Assembly (NCBI GenBank): GCA_963969395.1
Contig: OZ017797.1
Location: 30,194,001-30,258,000, forward strand
Direction of reading: 5' to 3'
DNA: 64,000 bases
Origin: Pseudoscleropodium purum
Lineage: Eukaryota; Streptophyta; Bryopsida; Hypnales; Brachytheciaceae
Positions 1-12,348 of this stretch are shown in pieces; within the stretch, counting starts at the first letter, position 1; each line of letters opens with the position of its first letter. The position numbers were made by a program, and so were the translations under genes. The notes beneath the pieces are model-generated. The model did no database searches and was not told the DNA's origin. It saw only the letters and a program-made list of their open reading frames with translations.

Positions 1-680
1 GAAGGGATTAGTTGATGCAGAAAGAGAAACGTACTTGTAATAGAAAAGTGTATATTTCCTCTGGATAAACAACTCCAATTGTTACAAAGCAATGAAGAAC
101 CTCGTTGAAGCTCTACAAACACCAGATGTATCACTCCCATGCTTTAATCGCAGACAATTAACTTCAGTCAAGCCAATAAGATGAAATCGCCGAGAAATTG
201 AAACAGCATTAACTCAGACTTCTTGCAGCTCAAACTAGAAAGCACATCTCGTATATCATGACATCACATCTTATGAAAAACAAAAATCACCTTCAAGTAT
301 GAACTGAGCTCATGTCCACTTCCTTTGCTTGTAGAAAAGTATGCCATTGGAAGTAAAACATTCAACGTGGCCAGCAAGGCCTTACCAAATATGCAAACAT
401 TCAAATAATATTAGATTATAGAAGCACATCACACTGAGTTTCAGATTTGGAAAACTCAAGAATAACTAGCATATATGAAGCTCTGATCAGGATCGAAACC
501 ACTCGCACCCCTAATGTACAGTTAAACAAAATGCACAATGCAATACAATACCACAGAAAACATGGCTAAATAAGTAATCTGTACATATCCAGTAACTTGA
601 AGGTAATATGTACAGAATCTGGGAAGCACTTCAATAAAGAGTGTAGACCTCGAAGATGATTTAGAAGGATTTATGCATAC

Positions 681-3600
681 CTGAAAATCAACCAATGGAG
701 TGCCATAATTCAAGAGTACTGCATTCAGAACCATATGAAGGCTGTGCGCAGCTGGGAGCGGATCCTGCTTCTCCTTCTTGTAGCTGTTAAGGGTAAAGTT
801 CCAGACACCGACAGGAATCAATATTCACAACATGAAGTCATCTACACTTTAAGAAAAATTAGTACACTCACATTGGAGCTGTTGAAGCACATAACAAATA
901 TGGGCTATAACTTGAGCAAATACCCATATACAATGCTCACAGATACTAACTACAAAGCCTTCCGCCTGAATCAGTTAACGAAGCAACATCTAAAGACATT
1001 TATGCTTACACAGCTAATATAGCCGGAAGTAGTCTTGGAAGAGCCAATGTGAGTTGTGGTTTGCTGATCAAACCCACCAGTTCACCCAAAGCTTCTGCCG
1101 TTGCAGAGCGCACCTGCTCCCCAGATATGACCTCGTTATCCCTTCTAGAATCCTAGATTTCTCCAGCCTTTGAACAAGTCTTTTAACATTTACAACGATT
1201 GCAACGACGACCTCTATCAACTCCGTGTACACTCAAGGAGAAGTTCATCAGCGGCATCTCAAAGCAGACGTCTTCATAAGTTACAGTACTAAAGTAAAAC
1301 CATGATTGTTCAAATATTTGAATTTTCCCTAGGGTCAGAGAGAAGAATCTCAGTTTGGAAGTACAATTCTCAACGAAATTACACACACTATGCTTCCAGC
1401 TTGTCGAGGAACAGGCTGACTTACCTTCCAATCCCTCGAAAGTACCCACGAGTTCAGAAACAGCTCAAATGCTGAATGAAGAAGTGCCCTACACAAAGAA
1501 GAAGAATCCATACATGTACTGAAGACGTTAGAACTGATCATGTAAAACCATTGCTCTTACGCAGAGCATGTGTCCTCAATTCCACAAATCCCAAAGTCCA
1601 CCCGGAACTCCGTTACATATTTCTAAAATAAAACAAACAATACGTAAACGCAGATGAAACAGAACTGCAATGCTATCTCACATCATTATACCGCCCTAAC
1701 CAGAAACAAGCATACTTTCTACAAACATCAAAGTTAGTTACTGGTTAAATGTGAGAAGCCAAGAGCAAACATTTAATAGCACTCACTGTAGATCACCCCC
1801 TAACGGAGAAGGAGTACGAGCATCTTCCTGATACTGAGAGACGGCTTCGCACCAAGATGTCATGGCTGCGATAGCATCACAGTACTCGTCTATCAGATGA
1901 AACATCTTCAAGAAACACGGGTTACGACTCATATCAAAGACTCCAAGACATGTCCTCATAAATTGAGACCTGAAGTCGCAACCAACCAAACCCAAATCGC
2001 GAACGACAGAAACAGAGACATTTGGGCAGGCAGAGTAAGATGAAAAGTGAATCGAAAAGAAAGCTCTTCATGATAAGATAGTCAGAATAAGGCATCTGCG
2101 GATGATAAAAGAACAATTGTCATGAATCCTGACCTTTTGCAAAGATGGTTCTCTGAGAATCTTTCACACTGCCTAGGAGGGGAAGCACCCGCGATAGGAC
2201 ATTCTTCAACCGTGGAGCGAACTGCAAAGCTTTCATTTTTACCAACAACACAACTGTCAAAATTGGCAACACCTGCATCCTGCATAAGAGTTTCGGAAAC
2301 TGTGCACTCATGTAAGGACTTAAGTACAGCATCATCAAGAAAGTACAAAACATGTGAAGCTCGCTTCATTCATATAGGCACAAAACTGAATCAGCGATTT
2401 CAAAAAAACGAATAAGTTACTCAACCAGCATGCATATAGGGCAGTCATAATTCATCCCGTGACCTTCATACTGAAGAGCCAACGCATGACCTTCATATTA
2501 ATAAGCCAAGAACAAAACTTTCAATTGATTAATGCTGAACAGGAGAAACCACCAACCGTGTAATTTGGCGAACTCGGACAATGTCTGAACGAGCGCGATG
2601 ACAGGAACTGAGGGTCCTGCCAACTGGTTGAAGATTTCGTCCATCATCTGCACAATGATGCAAATGCCATACATAAGACCAAGCAAACAGAAAACAGATG
2701 GAGCGACGAAAACTATTCAGAGCGACCAGTCAATAAATCGGAAACACGAGAAATTTTTCAAATACCATATCGGGGAGTCGAGACCCTAGTGCCACAAGAA
2801 GGCTTGATGCAGAGCGCACCCATTCAGGGTTCATCTCCTGCGCACCACCAAATACAATTCGTAAATTCCGTGCAATTGTGAAGACCTTCTGCGTTCCAAA
2901 CCATCCGCGAAAAAAAGCTTTCGCAGTCCAAGAGCTCGTATGCAGAGTTATTTTCTAAAGTGCCAAAGCAGGCTCAAAGCACCTTGTTCATGGACAAGTC
3001 ACCCATAGCAAGTTTCGTGACTTTGCGCATAAATCCAACATCGACTTCTTCGTCTCTCATTTCACGCACTGTGAATGCCATGATGAGAAGCAAACCAGCC
3101 CGGTGATTGCCTAGCTGAACACTCCGCTGCATTACCAACACCCCATGATATCTCATCAACAAATTCCTGAAAGCTGCGACAAAAGATCTTTCGACAGTGA
3201 AAATTTTTTAGTCAGAACGGCTACCTTAACCACACAGGACGAAACCCTGAGGTAACACCGAAGAACTTGATGACAAGAGGGAGCATGCAGACATGCGTTA
3301 CAATTCGAAGATCATAGAAAGCTTTACCTTCTTGGACCCCCGAAGACTCGCAGCACAGCAATCGAGAACTGTTACAGCATTCCTACAATCATGCACAACG
3401 CTTTTAATCCATCAATTGCACCACATCAAAAGTTTCAATTGCACAATCTCGCAGGTTCAGAATTACCATTTCTCTGAACCCCAAGGGTTTAGGAAGGGAG
3501 CGAAAATAGAATACGAGTTTGCAAACAAATGGAGTAGCGCGTGCGATGCGCAGAAGAGCAGAGGAATATACTGTCGTGCATTCTGACGCAAAGCTGCTGC

Positions 3601-3814
3601 AGCGGCATCTTGGACAGCGGCTGAATTGTCCCCCACAGCTCCCACCAGCACTCGTATCACCGCTGGAAAAAGACAAACGAGGCGGAATTATTATGAAGCG
3701 AAGAAGCAGGAAAGAGAGGAAATAAACGACAGAAAGGGAATTCCTGGAATGAGAGCTGGCGGAAAAGAGGAACAAACCTGTTCGGGGAGAGAGCGAAGTC
3801 CCCTCGCTGGCCAT
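681..3814 (-). CDS. SGR6: SGR6/MROH1-like HEAT-repeat protein, N-terminal 308 residues (partial)
   Basis: Eleven exons join in continuous phase: 3778-3814, 3572-3662, 3328-3382, 2983-3114, 2766-2837, 2557-2647, 2134-2229, 1787-1865, 1425-1488, 1010-1113 and 681-783. The intron after 681 runs to the window edge, so the 3' part of the gene is outside. The start ATG (3812-3814) gives MASEGTSLSPRT and splices to VIRVLVGAVGDNSAAVQDAA, a HEAT-type helix pair. Segments such as VTVLDCC, MDEIFNQLAGPS, LQFAPRLKNVLSRVLPLLG and SWCEAVSQYQ match my memory of plant SHOOT GRAVITROPISM 6, the plant relative of MROH1. The family protein is about 1,700 residues, all helical HEAT repeats. In Arabidopsis SGR6 acts at the vacuolar membrane and is needed for shoot gravitropism; the same role here is inference. 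The gene is divergent from the OCRE/G-patch gene. No stop or frame break was seen in the visible exons. Confidence 0.85.
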
Positions 3815-4851
3815 CAGGCAGCGATGCTACAAGAGCATCCGAGGTGAAGAAACGGAGAATAACATGGAAGGGAGGAAAGCGCGAGGGAGGAAATCAAGAA
3901 CGAGAAGATAATCGGAAACCTCGCTGAAATTTGGTTGATCACCCCAGTCGAGAGTGTTTGAGGAGGTGAGCGAGCGCAGTAAGGATGCGATCATGCGGAA
4001 GGCAGCTAAGCTCAACATCCAACAGCAACACTGCTTTGAGTTCAGGATTGCCCTCGTCTCGCACGGTCGTGCAGATGCCAAGTTCATAAAGAGAACGCTT
4101 CAAATCCCATCGACTCACTCAAAACAGAACATCGACTCCTCGGGCTCTCTTTATCTTTCTCCAGTTTCTCTCTCCCTCCGGAATATTCTACTGTCCAGGT
4201 GTAGAATATAGAGCCAGCTCACTTGGTCGTCGTAGAGTCGGTACCTTCAGTCTTTTCGTCAGCAATCTTCGATGCAGCACAAGTCGTGGCGGAATGTCTT
4301 CGGACAATAAATCCACTTGCAGTAGAACACCTCCGGTCGTCGGAGGTTATAAATTAGGTCGGATTTGGTTGCCGACCAATTTCGTCTCAATCTGCGTTAG
4401 TTTGCTTTGATGACAAGCTCTTTGACGGCCGTGTGGCTTGTGGAGACATGATTTTGCAGGCGGCGAGATTAGACTTCGTTATTGATTGATGTCTTAACGC
4501 AGTTAGGTTAATTCCAGCCAAACGTATTTGCCTTTTTTTGTCGCCGAGAGTTTTGCAGCTTTTCCTGGTTCGGTGATTGTAGTCTCGTCAGCGCGGACCA
4601 CAATCGTTGCTGCCCATGAGAGGACTTGACCTTGTCGTGCGAACAATGCGAGGACACGTCAAATTTCGTTGCCGATCGATGCGTTGTTAAGCGGTGCGCT
4701 TGTGCCGGTGAAAACTCTGTCACGTCACCCGGATCTCCCAAGTTCATTTACAGGTTCTCAATTGCAGCTTGCTTAACTTTCTTTTGATTTCTGGAGTAAA
4801 TTGTGGATTTACTAATCTTTTATTGATGTATCCCTCTGCTTTGACAGGGAG
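3815..4851. promoter_or_regulatory. Divergent promoter region between the SGR6-like and OCRE/G-patch genes
   Basis: About 1 kb separates the two start codons, which point away from each other, so this stretch must hold both promoters and both 5' leaders. It is richer in GC than the spacers further right and has a CT-rich stretch near 4140-4180. No convincing TATA box was seen for either side. The sequence tttgacag at 4839-4846 is followed four bases later by the OCRE gene ATG, so a 5' UTR intron may end there. That is inferred from consensus only. Confidence 0.5.
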
Positions 4852-7800
4852 ATGACCATGGTCATGGACTCGTCATCGGTTGTGACGATGGCGGAGCCTG
4901 GTGCGGACGCTCTCGGCTTTGTCTTCGACGCCTCGTCCGGGCTCTACTATGATGCCAGGTGATCCGTCTGCTTTATTCGAATTTTTTTAAGAGCGTGAGC
5001 GGTGTATGTAAGATTGCAAGGTGATATCAATTGAGGTGTTACAAACCTATCTGCCTCGCTCTCGCTCTCGCTTACATTTAATCGAGGATTTCCGGTGAAA
5101 AACTCTGCGCAATAGTTGAAAGAGAGTCGCTGTTTTCTTTGTTCAGCTCGATGCGGAGAGTTTTGGTGAATGTAAACAGATGCGATTAAATTGTGCTATT
5201 TCTTTAGATTGGCTTTGAGTGGGGTTACTTGGCATTCCAAGAAATTTCAATGAAAATGGAAATCCAGTTCTGAAGAATTAGGTTGCGTGGAGAATATTGT
5301 CACTGGCTGAGTTAATCCTGATGCTTTTGAACCTAGTTTCTGAATGAATGGAGTTTCAGGAAATGGTTCGTGTTGACTAGGGTTTTCATGAATCGTGCTC
5401 CATTGCGATGCTCTAGTAATGTTCTGTTTGTTTTCTCCTTCGTGTTATGTCCTTGAGGAGCTTTGGGAGGACGGTTGTGTGATCGTGATCCGCAACTTAC
5501 AATGATCTTGACCTGGATCAAAATTGCAAAATAAAGATTAAAATGCATCTTCATTGCAGCTCTGGATTTTACTACGATGCGAAAGCTGGCTGGTACTACA
5601 ACACACAGGATGGACAGTATTATGTTTACGAGAATGACGCGTACGTGCCTTTAGCAGCAACGACCAGTGATGAGACTGATCTTCTAGGTACCTACTCTTT
5701 TTTATGTTGTTGAGGCCCCGATTTTGAATCAATTGTCTCAATGTGTCGAAATGTTTTGAGGGAGATTTTTTCCGAGCATTCTTGATGTTGTATGAGTTTC
5801 TCATCAAAATCACATCCAGCTCGTGAATGTAGCAGTTTGTATCACCTATACTAAGTATAGGTATCGGCGAAGCAATACTAGTGGTGATTGACTCTAATTA
5901 TTGAAACAGTTGTTGGTGATGAGGTAAATCAATCACTGGTTCAGAGTGCCACCCGTTCACCAAATCACGAAGAGGATTTCAGAGAGGAAGCAACTACTGC
6001 ACAGGAATCTCCAAGTGGAACCTCTGTAGTGTCGACACAAATTGCCGGCCCATCAGCTGATCAAGAGGCTGTCGTTCATGAAACACCTTCTCAGATAATC
6101 AAATCCAGTACGATAGAGAATGCCGCTCTTGTAGTATCGAACTCTGAGTGGCAAGATGCATCTTGTGGACATGTGCAAAGCGTGGCTGAAAACCATAGAG
6201 AAACTTCAAGTGGACTGTTACCTGGAACTGAAATGTCCTTGTTATCCATGGGAACTGCACCAACGAGATCCCCGGGTGAAACGTTTGATGCGGGAGGAGA
6301 GTCCGTTGGAGAGCCAGAAGAAACAAGACCAGCTTCCGTATGGTAGGTCTCATTGACTATTTGCCCTTCTAGAATTAATGGTCAAATTTTTCATGTCTCT
6401 AAGCTCGCGTTCACCTTTCTGCTCGGTATTTGTGTAAGCCAAAGCTTGACTATAATTTGGTTATCTACAGGATTGCAGAGGCCCTGACAGAATTGTACTC
6501 TCAGAGCACATATGAGGGACCTAATGACGGAGGAGAACCCGAATTGTACGTGGATCCCTCTGCACAGCATCTTTACTACCAATCAAACTCGAATCTAGAA
6601 AGCACTTATGATTATGCATACATGAGAGATGATAATGAAGAGACCTGGCAAGAGGCACAGTATCACGATCGAAGACAATGGGGGGACGCTGTCGCTTGGG
6701 AGGATCATGCAACAATGGACAATGACTTATATGAGGTGAGGGTGATGATTAACTATATGGAAATACGATTTTAGATTCTTATGTAAGGTTTTTAAACCTA
6801 ATTATAATTCACGATGTTTTATCTTTGCAGTCGGACGATCAAAGTGAGGAGCTAGAAGAAGGTGAATGGAGACCCGAAGAGGAGGAAAAAGAAAATTATA
6901 TCTTTGCTGACATTGATGAAGTAGAAGAAGGCGAAATTCGTGAGGATCCTATCGAAGAACCAGGTATAGTTGATTTTCTGTGATTTGGTTATATATTAGT
7001 TTTGAAGGTCGGAATTCTATGTAGTCTATGGAGCTTGTTATGGAGCTTCTATAGAGCTTATTATTGGACGGAATTTTGATACCTTTTTTCTCACAGGAAA
7101 TTCAGGAGTGGATGGAGAAGGCAATGATCCTTACAGCGGAGAATATCCTACTTATAGAAAGTCATCACCTGCAAACGGAGAGGGTCAACTGCATGGGGGT
7201 GGGGACATTACGGGGACTGGCTATTTCCATATGACTCAGGGTTCTGTAGATATGACTGGAAATGAAATAGAATTATCTACGTTTGATATAGCAGCAGAAG
7301 AACAATGGCAAGCTCAGTATCTACAAACAGCTACATTTAAGGCACGATCCCATATTGGTTCTATGGATCTCTGGGATTGGAGTATTATTGAGCAGGAGAA
7401 AAAACTTGGAAAGAAGAAAGTGAAGAAAATGTTTCGTTTGATTGGCCGGTTAGCACCAAATGCAACGCAAGTCCATCCATCTCTACGTGGTTCAGGAGGT
7501 CTTATTCGTACTACTCCAATTCGTGAAACCGACCATGAGTTCGTCAAGGTCTCATCAGGTTCGATGGATACTTTTTCCATGATATATTCTGAGGCGCAAT
7601 TGTCCGACATCCGTTGTATCATACAGAAGTAGTCAAACCAGCCCATACACGTTGATAAATCGATATTTCTCGATATAAGTTGACTTGTAATATGGTTGCC
7701 TGCGGAAAGCATCATTGTCTCGTTGGCTTTTGTTATTAGTGGAAACCTTCAGAAACCTTTCAGTCATTTTTCTGTTTCAAACTCTTTTCAACCGGGACCC

Positions 7801-8808
7801 TAATCAGCAGTTGCATATTATTCAACGACTTGCTGCATCGTATTTGTGCAGGACGGGTTTACAAACTACGACGGCCAAGCTCCAAACATTTAACCGCATA
7901 TCCTGGTTATGTTTCTTCTAATCCAACCCAAGGTTGGGGGTTTCCCTTTATAAACGAAGTCACAGAAGTAGACCACATCGACACTAGCCCTGGCCCTACT
8001 TTAACCTCAACAGATTCCGGACAATTTAATAAGCAGCTTGCACCCAAGAAGGTTGGAACTGCATTTTATTGCTTACGGGGGATTCTACTACTGTTTATTT
8101 CATTTAAAAAGTACCCTAGTTTCTATCTTCCTGAACTTGAATATTGGCATTACCTACAAGATGCTACAGAGATCCTGAAATGAAGTTTCAATGTATGCAG
8201 AAATATGCAAAGCTGAAATTCAAAGGCATTGACGGAGAACCACAGCCAAAGTACAGAGACAGGGCTGCAGAGAGGAGAACCTTACACAAGGGTTTTGGAA
8301 TAGGACCAGGTCAGAAGGCAGTATCTATTCATGAACTTGAGAAAGAGGAAGCAGACGCTGCCACAGAGATGCCAGGAGCATTAGAAAAGGCTGCTTCAGC
8401 AAGGCCCATAGGAAGAGACAATATTGGAAAACGTATGCTGGAGGGTATGGGCTGGAAAGAGGTGAGGTATCTGTGTTATGTAGTTCCAAAGCTATTACTA
8501 ATTCCAGAACTGCATATTTCAGCCAATCAATTCTGATAACTTCATTTTCAGAAAAGAGAAATCAGTCCTTCCACACTTTTTTTTGTAAAAGTATTTGGTC
8601 TATTAAATATCGTGTGTTTCCGGCTCTTTCTTCCTCCACTTGAGGAATTATCTCGACACCAGCTGTTTTAATTACTATTTATCTGTTTCTTAAAGACTGA
8701 TGTTGCTCATTTGTTCAGGGACAATCTCTGGGCTCTGGAGATGGAGGTTTGGTTGATCCCATCTTAGCTTTGGGCAACACCGGTCGCACTGGGTTGGGTT
8801 GGGGTTGA
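4852..8808 (+). CDS. OCRE and G-patch domain protein, probable RNA-processing factor
   Basis: Nine exons: 4852-4958, 5560-5687, 5910-6342, 6471-6735, 6831-6963, 7097-7558, 7852-8051, about 8201-8461 and 8719-8808; about 692 residues. Phases fit at every junction; only the start of exon 8 is uncertain, because several AG sites lie between 8160 and 8200. Residues 23-62 form an OCRE domain: aromatic octamers (GLYYDASS, GFYYDAKA, GWYYNTQD, GQYYVY) that straddle the first intron. The middle is acidic and low in complexity (ELEEGEW, EVEEGEI). Exons 6-7 encode a segment conserved in plants (VSSGRVYKLRRPSSKHL, NPTQGWGFP). The C-terminus is a G-patch (NIGKRMLEGMGWKEGQSLGS, then GNTGRTGLGWG and the stop). 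OCRE domains bind spliceosomal tails and G-patches activate DEAH helicases, so a nuclear splicing or RNP role is likely. The domain order resembles animal AGGF1, but I see no clear FHA domain. Confidence 0.85.
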
Positions 8809-11800
8809 CAGCCTGTCTGCGTCCTTGTTCCGTATTTGAAATATTCTGTGACGACCTCAACGCCACGATGCACTCAACACTTTCATGTGGCCGACAGGTT
8901 AGTGACTCAAAATCTAAGTTTAGGTTATGAACTCTGGTTAATTCAGGGACACCCAAAATCGCTACTTTTGCTGATGACCATTGTTTTCTATCACTAGACC
9001 TGTCCAATTTTTTGGTGTTCTTGAAAGACGGTTCCAACGCCCATAGAATGTGTTTTTTGGCTACCGTATCCAATAGTTATGAATGGTCAATTTTCTTGTT
9101 AGACAATTAAAACTGACACTTTATCAGATGTTGTGGTGGTTTTCATCCATTTATTTATATGTACCTATTGTTTAAGACTTTTTAAGGAAGCACTTTTGGA
9201 TCACCGGTGATTCTGAGTGTCCCTACCTTATGTGAGGATTACTAGTCTAACTAATGTTTTCATGGCTCTGTTGATGGAAATTGCAGTGATTGACTACAGA
9301 GGCGGTCTGCATATGCTGAAGCACCAGCTCATGCAGTTCTTGGACTAATTAGTCTCTGTGGATCATTTTCAGTCTAAATGAGTCCAGCCAATGTGCTGCA
9401 ACGAATTGGATCCACCCAGCGATTAGAAACATCAGCTGGACAAGGAACCTTACTAAGTGCTTCAGAAAATGAGGTAGGTGGACATCAGTATCATTGACCA
9501 GGCTACGATTTGCAGGCATTTCTTGGGCGTTTCAAGAGCGCTTTAAAGCAAGTCTGCATGACACTCTTGAAGAGAGAAATAACTCTAACCTCTTTTTGTG
9601 GTTGGCGTAAATTAAGAGTCTGTTCACTTTGGACTTCAAAGCAGAGTACCTTTTGCTTCACTAATATAGTAACAATATGACCCCATGCTTCTGTGTTCAA
9701 GAATATGAAGTTGTTGCACTCTATGTGCTTGTAGTTTTAAGGTATGTGTTCATAGTCATTATTGACCAAAGAGCATCACCTACATGTGGACCAAAAAGCA
9801 ACACTAAAATTAGATATCATTTATTTTGGTTGTTGTCAATTAGAATATAGGTTTTTGGTACACCTATAGATAACACTTTGAAAATTCATAATTTACTCAT
9901 TCAATGTCCTATAATTTATTCTAAAATATGTTGAAATTTTCTTTCACTTGCCAATAAGGTCTAGAAATGAATATTTATTTACGTTTTAAAATAGTCTATT
10001 AGTCAATTGCTATTATTGGCAATTATAAAACACTTACCATAGTGCTTTCTTGTATTAGCCTTAGTAGAAGCCATTGAATTCAATAATTATTGTTGTCCAT
10101 GCCACCAAGTGAGGTGATGAGGAGTCATAAGAAAATTTTCAAGTCTACAAGATGTTGGATGCAAAAAAAATGCAAGTTTCTATGTGTTTAATTTTTCAAT
10201 GAATAATTATCTTTAGGTGATTCATATGTCTTTGGCATTGTATGTATGGGTTTGTATTTCTTCATGCAAATGCATTAAAATGGTAAAAAATTTATATTGA
10301 ATGTAATTTTATTGTCAACAATTTAGAGACTTTCATAAATCACCCAAATAAGCATCATACATACTACTTTCTACTAGAAACTTGATGTGGGACTTAAGAT
10401 GAATAAATTCTTAATTCATGCCAATCTAAAACATGCTTGTAGTTATTTCTTTCTTCATTCAAGTTCAAACATGTCTCTAGTTTAATCCAATTCCTTCTTC
10501 AATGCATTGTGAATGGCATCTTCAATTTGTTTTGTTTTGTTTGCATTGGTCACTTCTAGTTTGACTTAGTATCTCTACCTCTTATTGAAATTCCACCACT
10601 TACAAATGACACAGAGGTAACTACACAAGTCTACTATATTTGACTAAATAAACATTAATTTTGAGCTTAAATGACATTTGGAATCTTTTTGGAAGTCAAA
10701 GGAAAAGTTTAAATTCTCTTTAAATGCATTTTTTAGACAACCTATGAATGAACTTTGAACTTTTAAAGTATTAAAAATGTATTTACCTATAATCAACTTT
10801 AGGATCTCAAATTCATAGGACTTACATTTTAGGCAAAACTTTGGATGGAACAATTTTGCAAACAAATCAAAATTAGGTGCAATTTCTCCATATTTTCCCT
10901 GTGAAGAGAACTTTGAAAGGTGTTAGCCACCTTTTCATTTATGCAAAACACACTGAAAATAAATATTAAGATAAAAAAAACCTATATATGTCATATAACT
11001 ATTTGTCCATTTTGTAACCACATCGTAAGTGCAAGGTAGGGTCGGCTTCGTCCTACTAATTTATTTTTTTTACATTCAAAAAATAAGGACAAACATGTAC
11101 TAAAGATTAAAAAAAATTGTCAATCTTTTTTTTTTACTATACAATTTTTATTTATTTTTAAATATAATTCCCCTCAAATTTTGGCATCTATTTTAAAAAT
11201 TATCTTTTACCGATTCAATCCTACAACTATGATATGTATCAATAGAGTATATGGGAAAATTTTGAAATATACAAAGAAGAAGAACTTCAATTTACTATTG
11301 ATACATAGTCACCCAAATACAGGAAGCAACCCATTCCTAATCACCTCCCACATTCTAGTAATGTAGGTTGTTCTCTTTTTGTGCAAGAGATTAATAGTTA
11401 TCAATTATGGCATAGTTCCCTACACAATTGTAGCGTACTATGATTGACAATAAGACTCTCAATATTGCAACCACCTCTTTGTGTATGTTGCAACTAGCCC
11501 TTGATTAAAAAAAAAAAAAAAAAAGAAGGTCTATATGACTTATATGGATCAAACAAAATCTTCAGCTAAAAAAAATTCACAATAATTAATATATTTTGAG
11601 AAATAAAAATCTGAAAAATTATGGAAACTTTCCTAAAACTATTTCTGCACACTTGAAAATTTCCCCACTCAAGAAACTCACCTTGCAGATACGTGTAACT
11701 GCTTAAGTGGTCAGAAATGGGTTGCCTCCCTTAGTGTAGTTTCAGTTTCAAATGCGGTTAAGTTAGAGGTTTCCCATTCGGGAAAGAGGACCTATTGGCC

Positions 11801-12348
11801 TCCAGGGAGAACGACAAGTGTCCTCACCGCGTGACTTGGCTCTCATCTTCATTGTCCCTTTCTTTCCAGTCCCTTCATTCCTGAACTTAGTTTGAGCTTC
11901 AACTCTTCGGTTTCACAGTTGCTTCGGCAGTCCAGGTGAGAGACTTTGCTGGGTTTTTTCCTTTCTTCAGTTTTCCATGTACGCGCCCAACTTCGTTATC
12001 TCGCATGTACATATCTCTCATTGCCTTGACCTCACTCGCATTGACCTGGACTTATTAGAATTGGTAGAATTCCCAATTGGGGTCCAAGTCGTTGTTGGAA
12101 TAGAGAATGTGCGCCATTGGGATGGACAGCAAGCGCAATGTCGCACACAGTGAGTAGCGCGAGACATTCGTTCGAGTGCGAGTGGCAGAGCGAATGGCCT
12201 GTTTGCCGGTTTTGGATTCTCTAGTGCAATTTGTGGAAATTACGTTCGGTGATCAATCTTCTGGTTTTCGTGCTACTTTGAGTTCTTTCCTCTCCTGGTT
12301 TTGAATTCTTTTCTCTCTTCTGTTTTGTAGAGATTGAGAATAGGGTCC
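8809..12348. other. 3' UTR and AT-rich intergenic spacer
   Basis: The first few hundred bases after the G-patch stop codon are probably 3' UTR. From about 9700 to 11650 the sequence is strongly AT-rich with poly-A and poly-T runs (for example A18 near 11507) and no coding signal on either strand. From about 11700 the composition rises in GC; this part probably holds the promoter and 5' leader of the next plus-strand gene. No transposon domain was recognised. Confidence 0.6.

Noticed and set aside
1..680. Further exons of the SGR6-like gene
   Set aside because: Minus-strand translations show nothing like the expected next HEAT segment; this stretch is treated as intron continuing off the edge.
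3404..3814. A 136-residue uninterrupted frame on the minus strand starting at the SGR6-like ATG
   Set aside because: It reads through the first two introns. Splicing at 3778/3662 and 3572/3382 gives the HEAT-repeat sequence; the read-through part matches nothing.
7314..7715. 133-residue minus-strand frame
   Set aside because: It is the shadow of exon 6 of the OCRE/G-patch gene.
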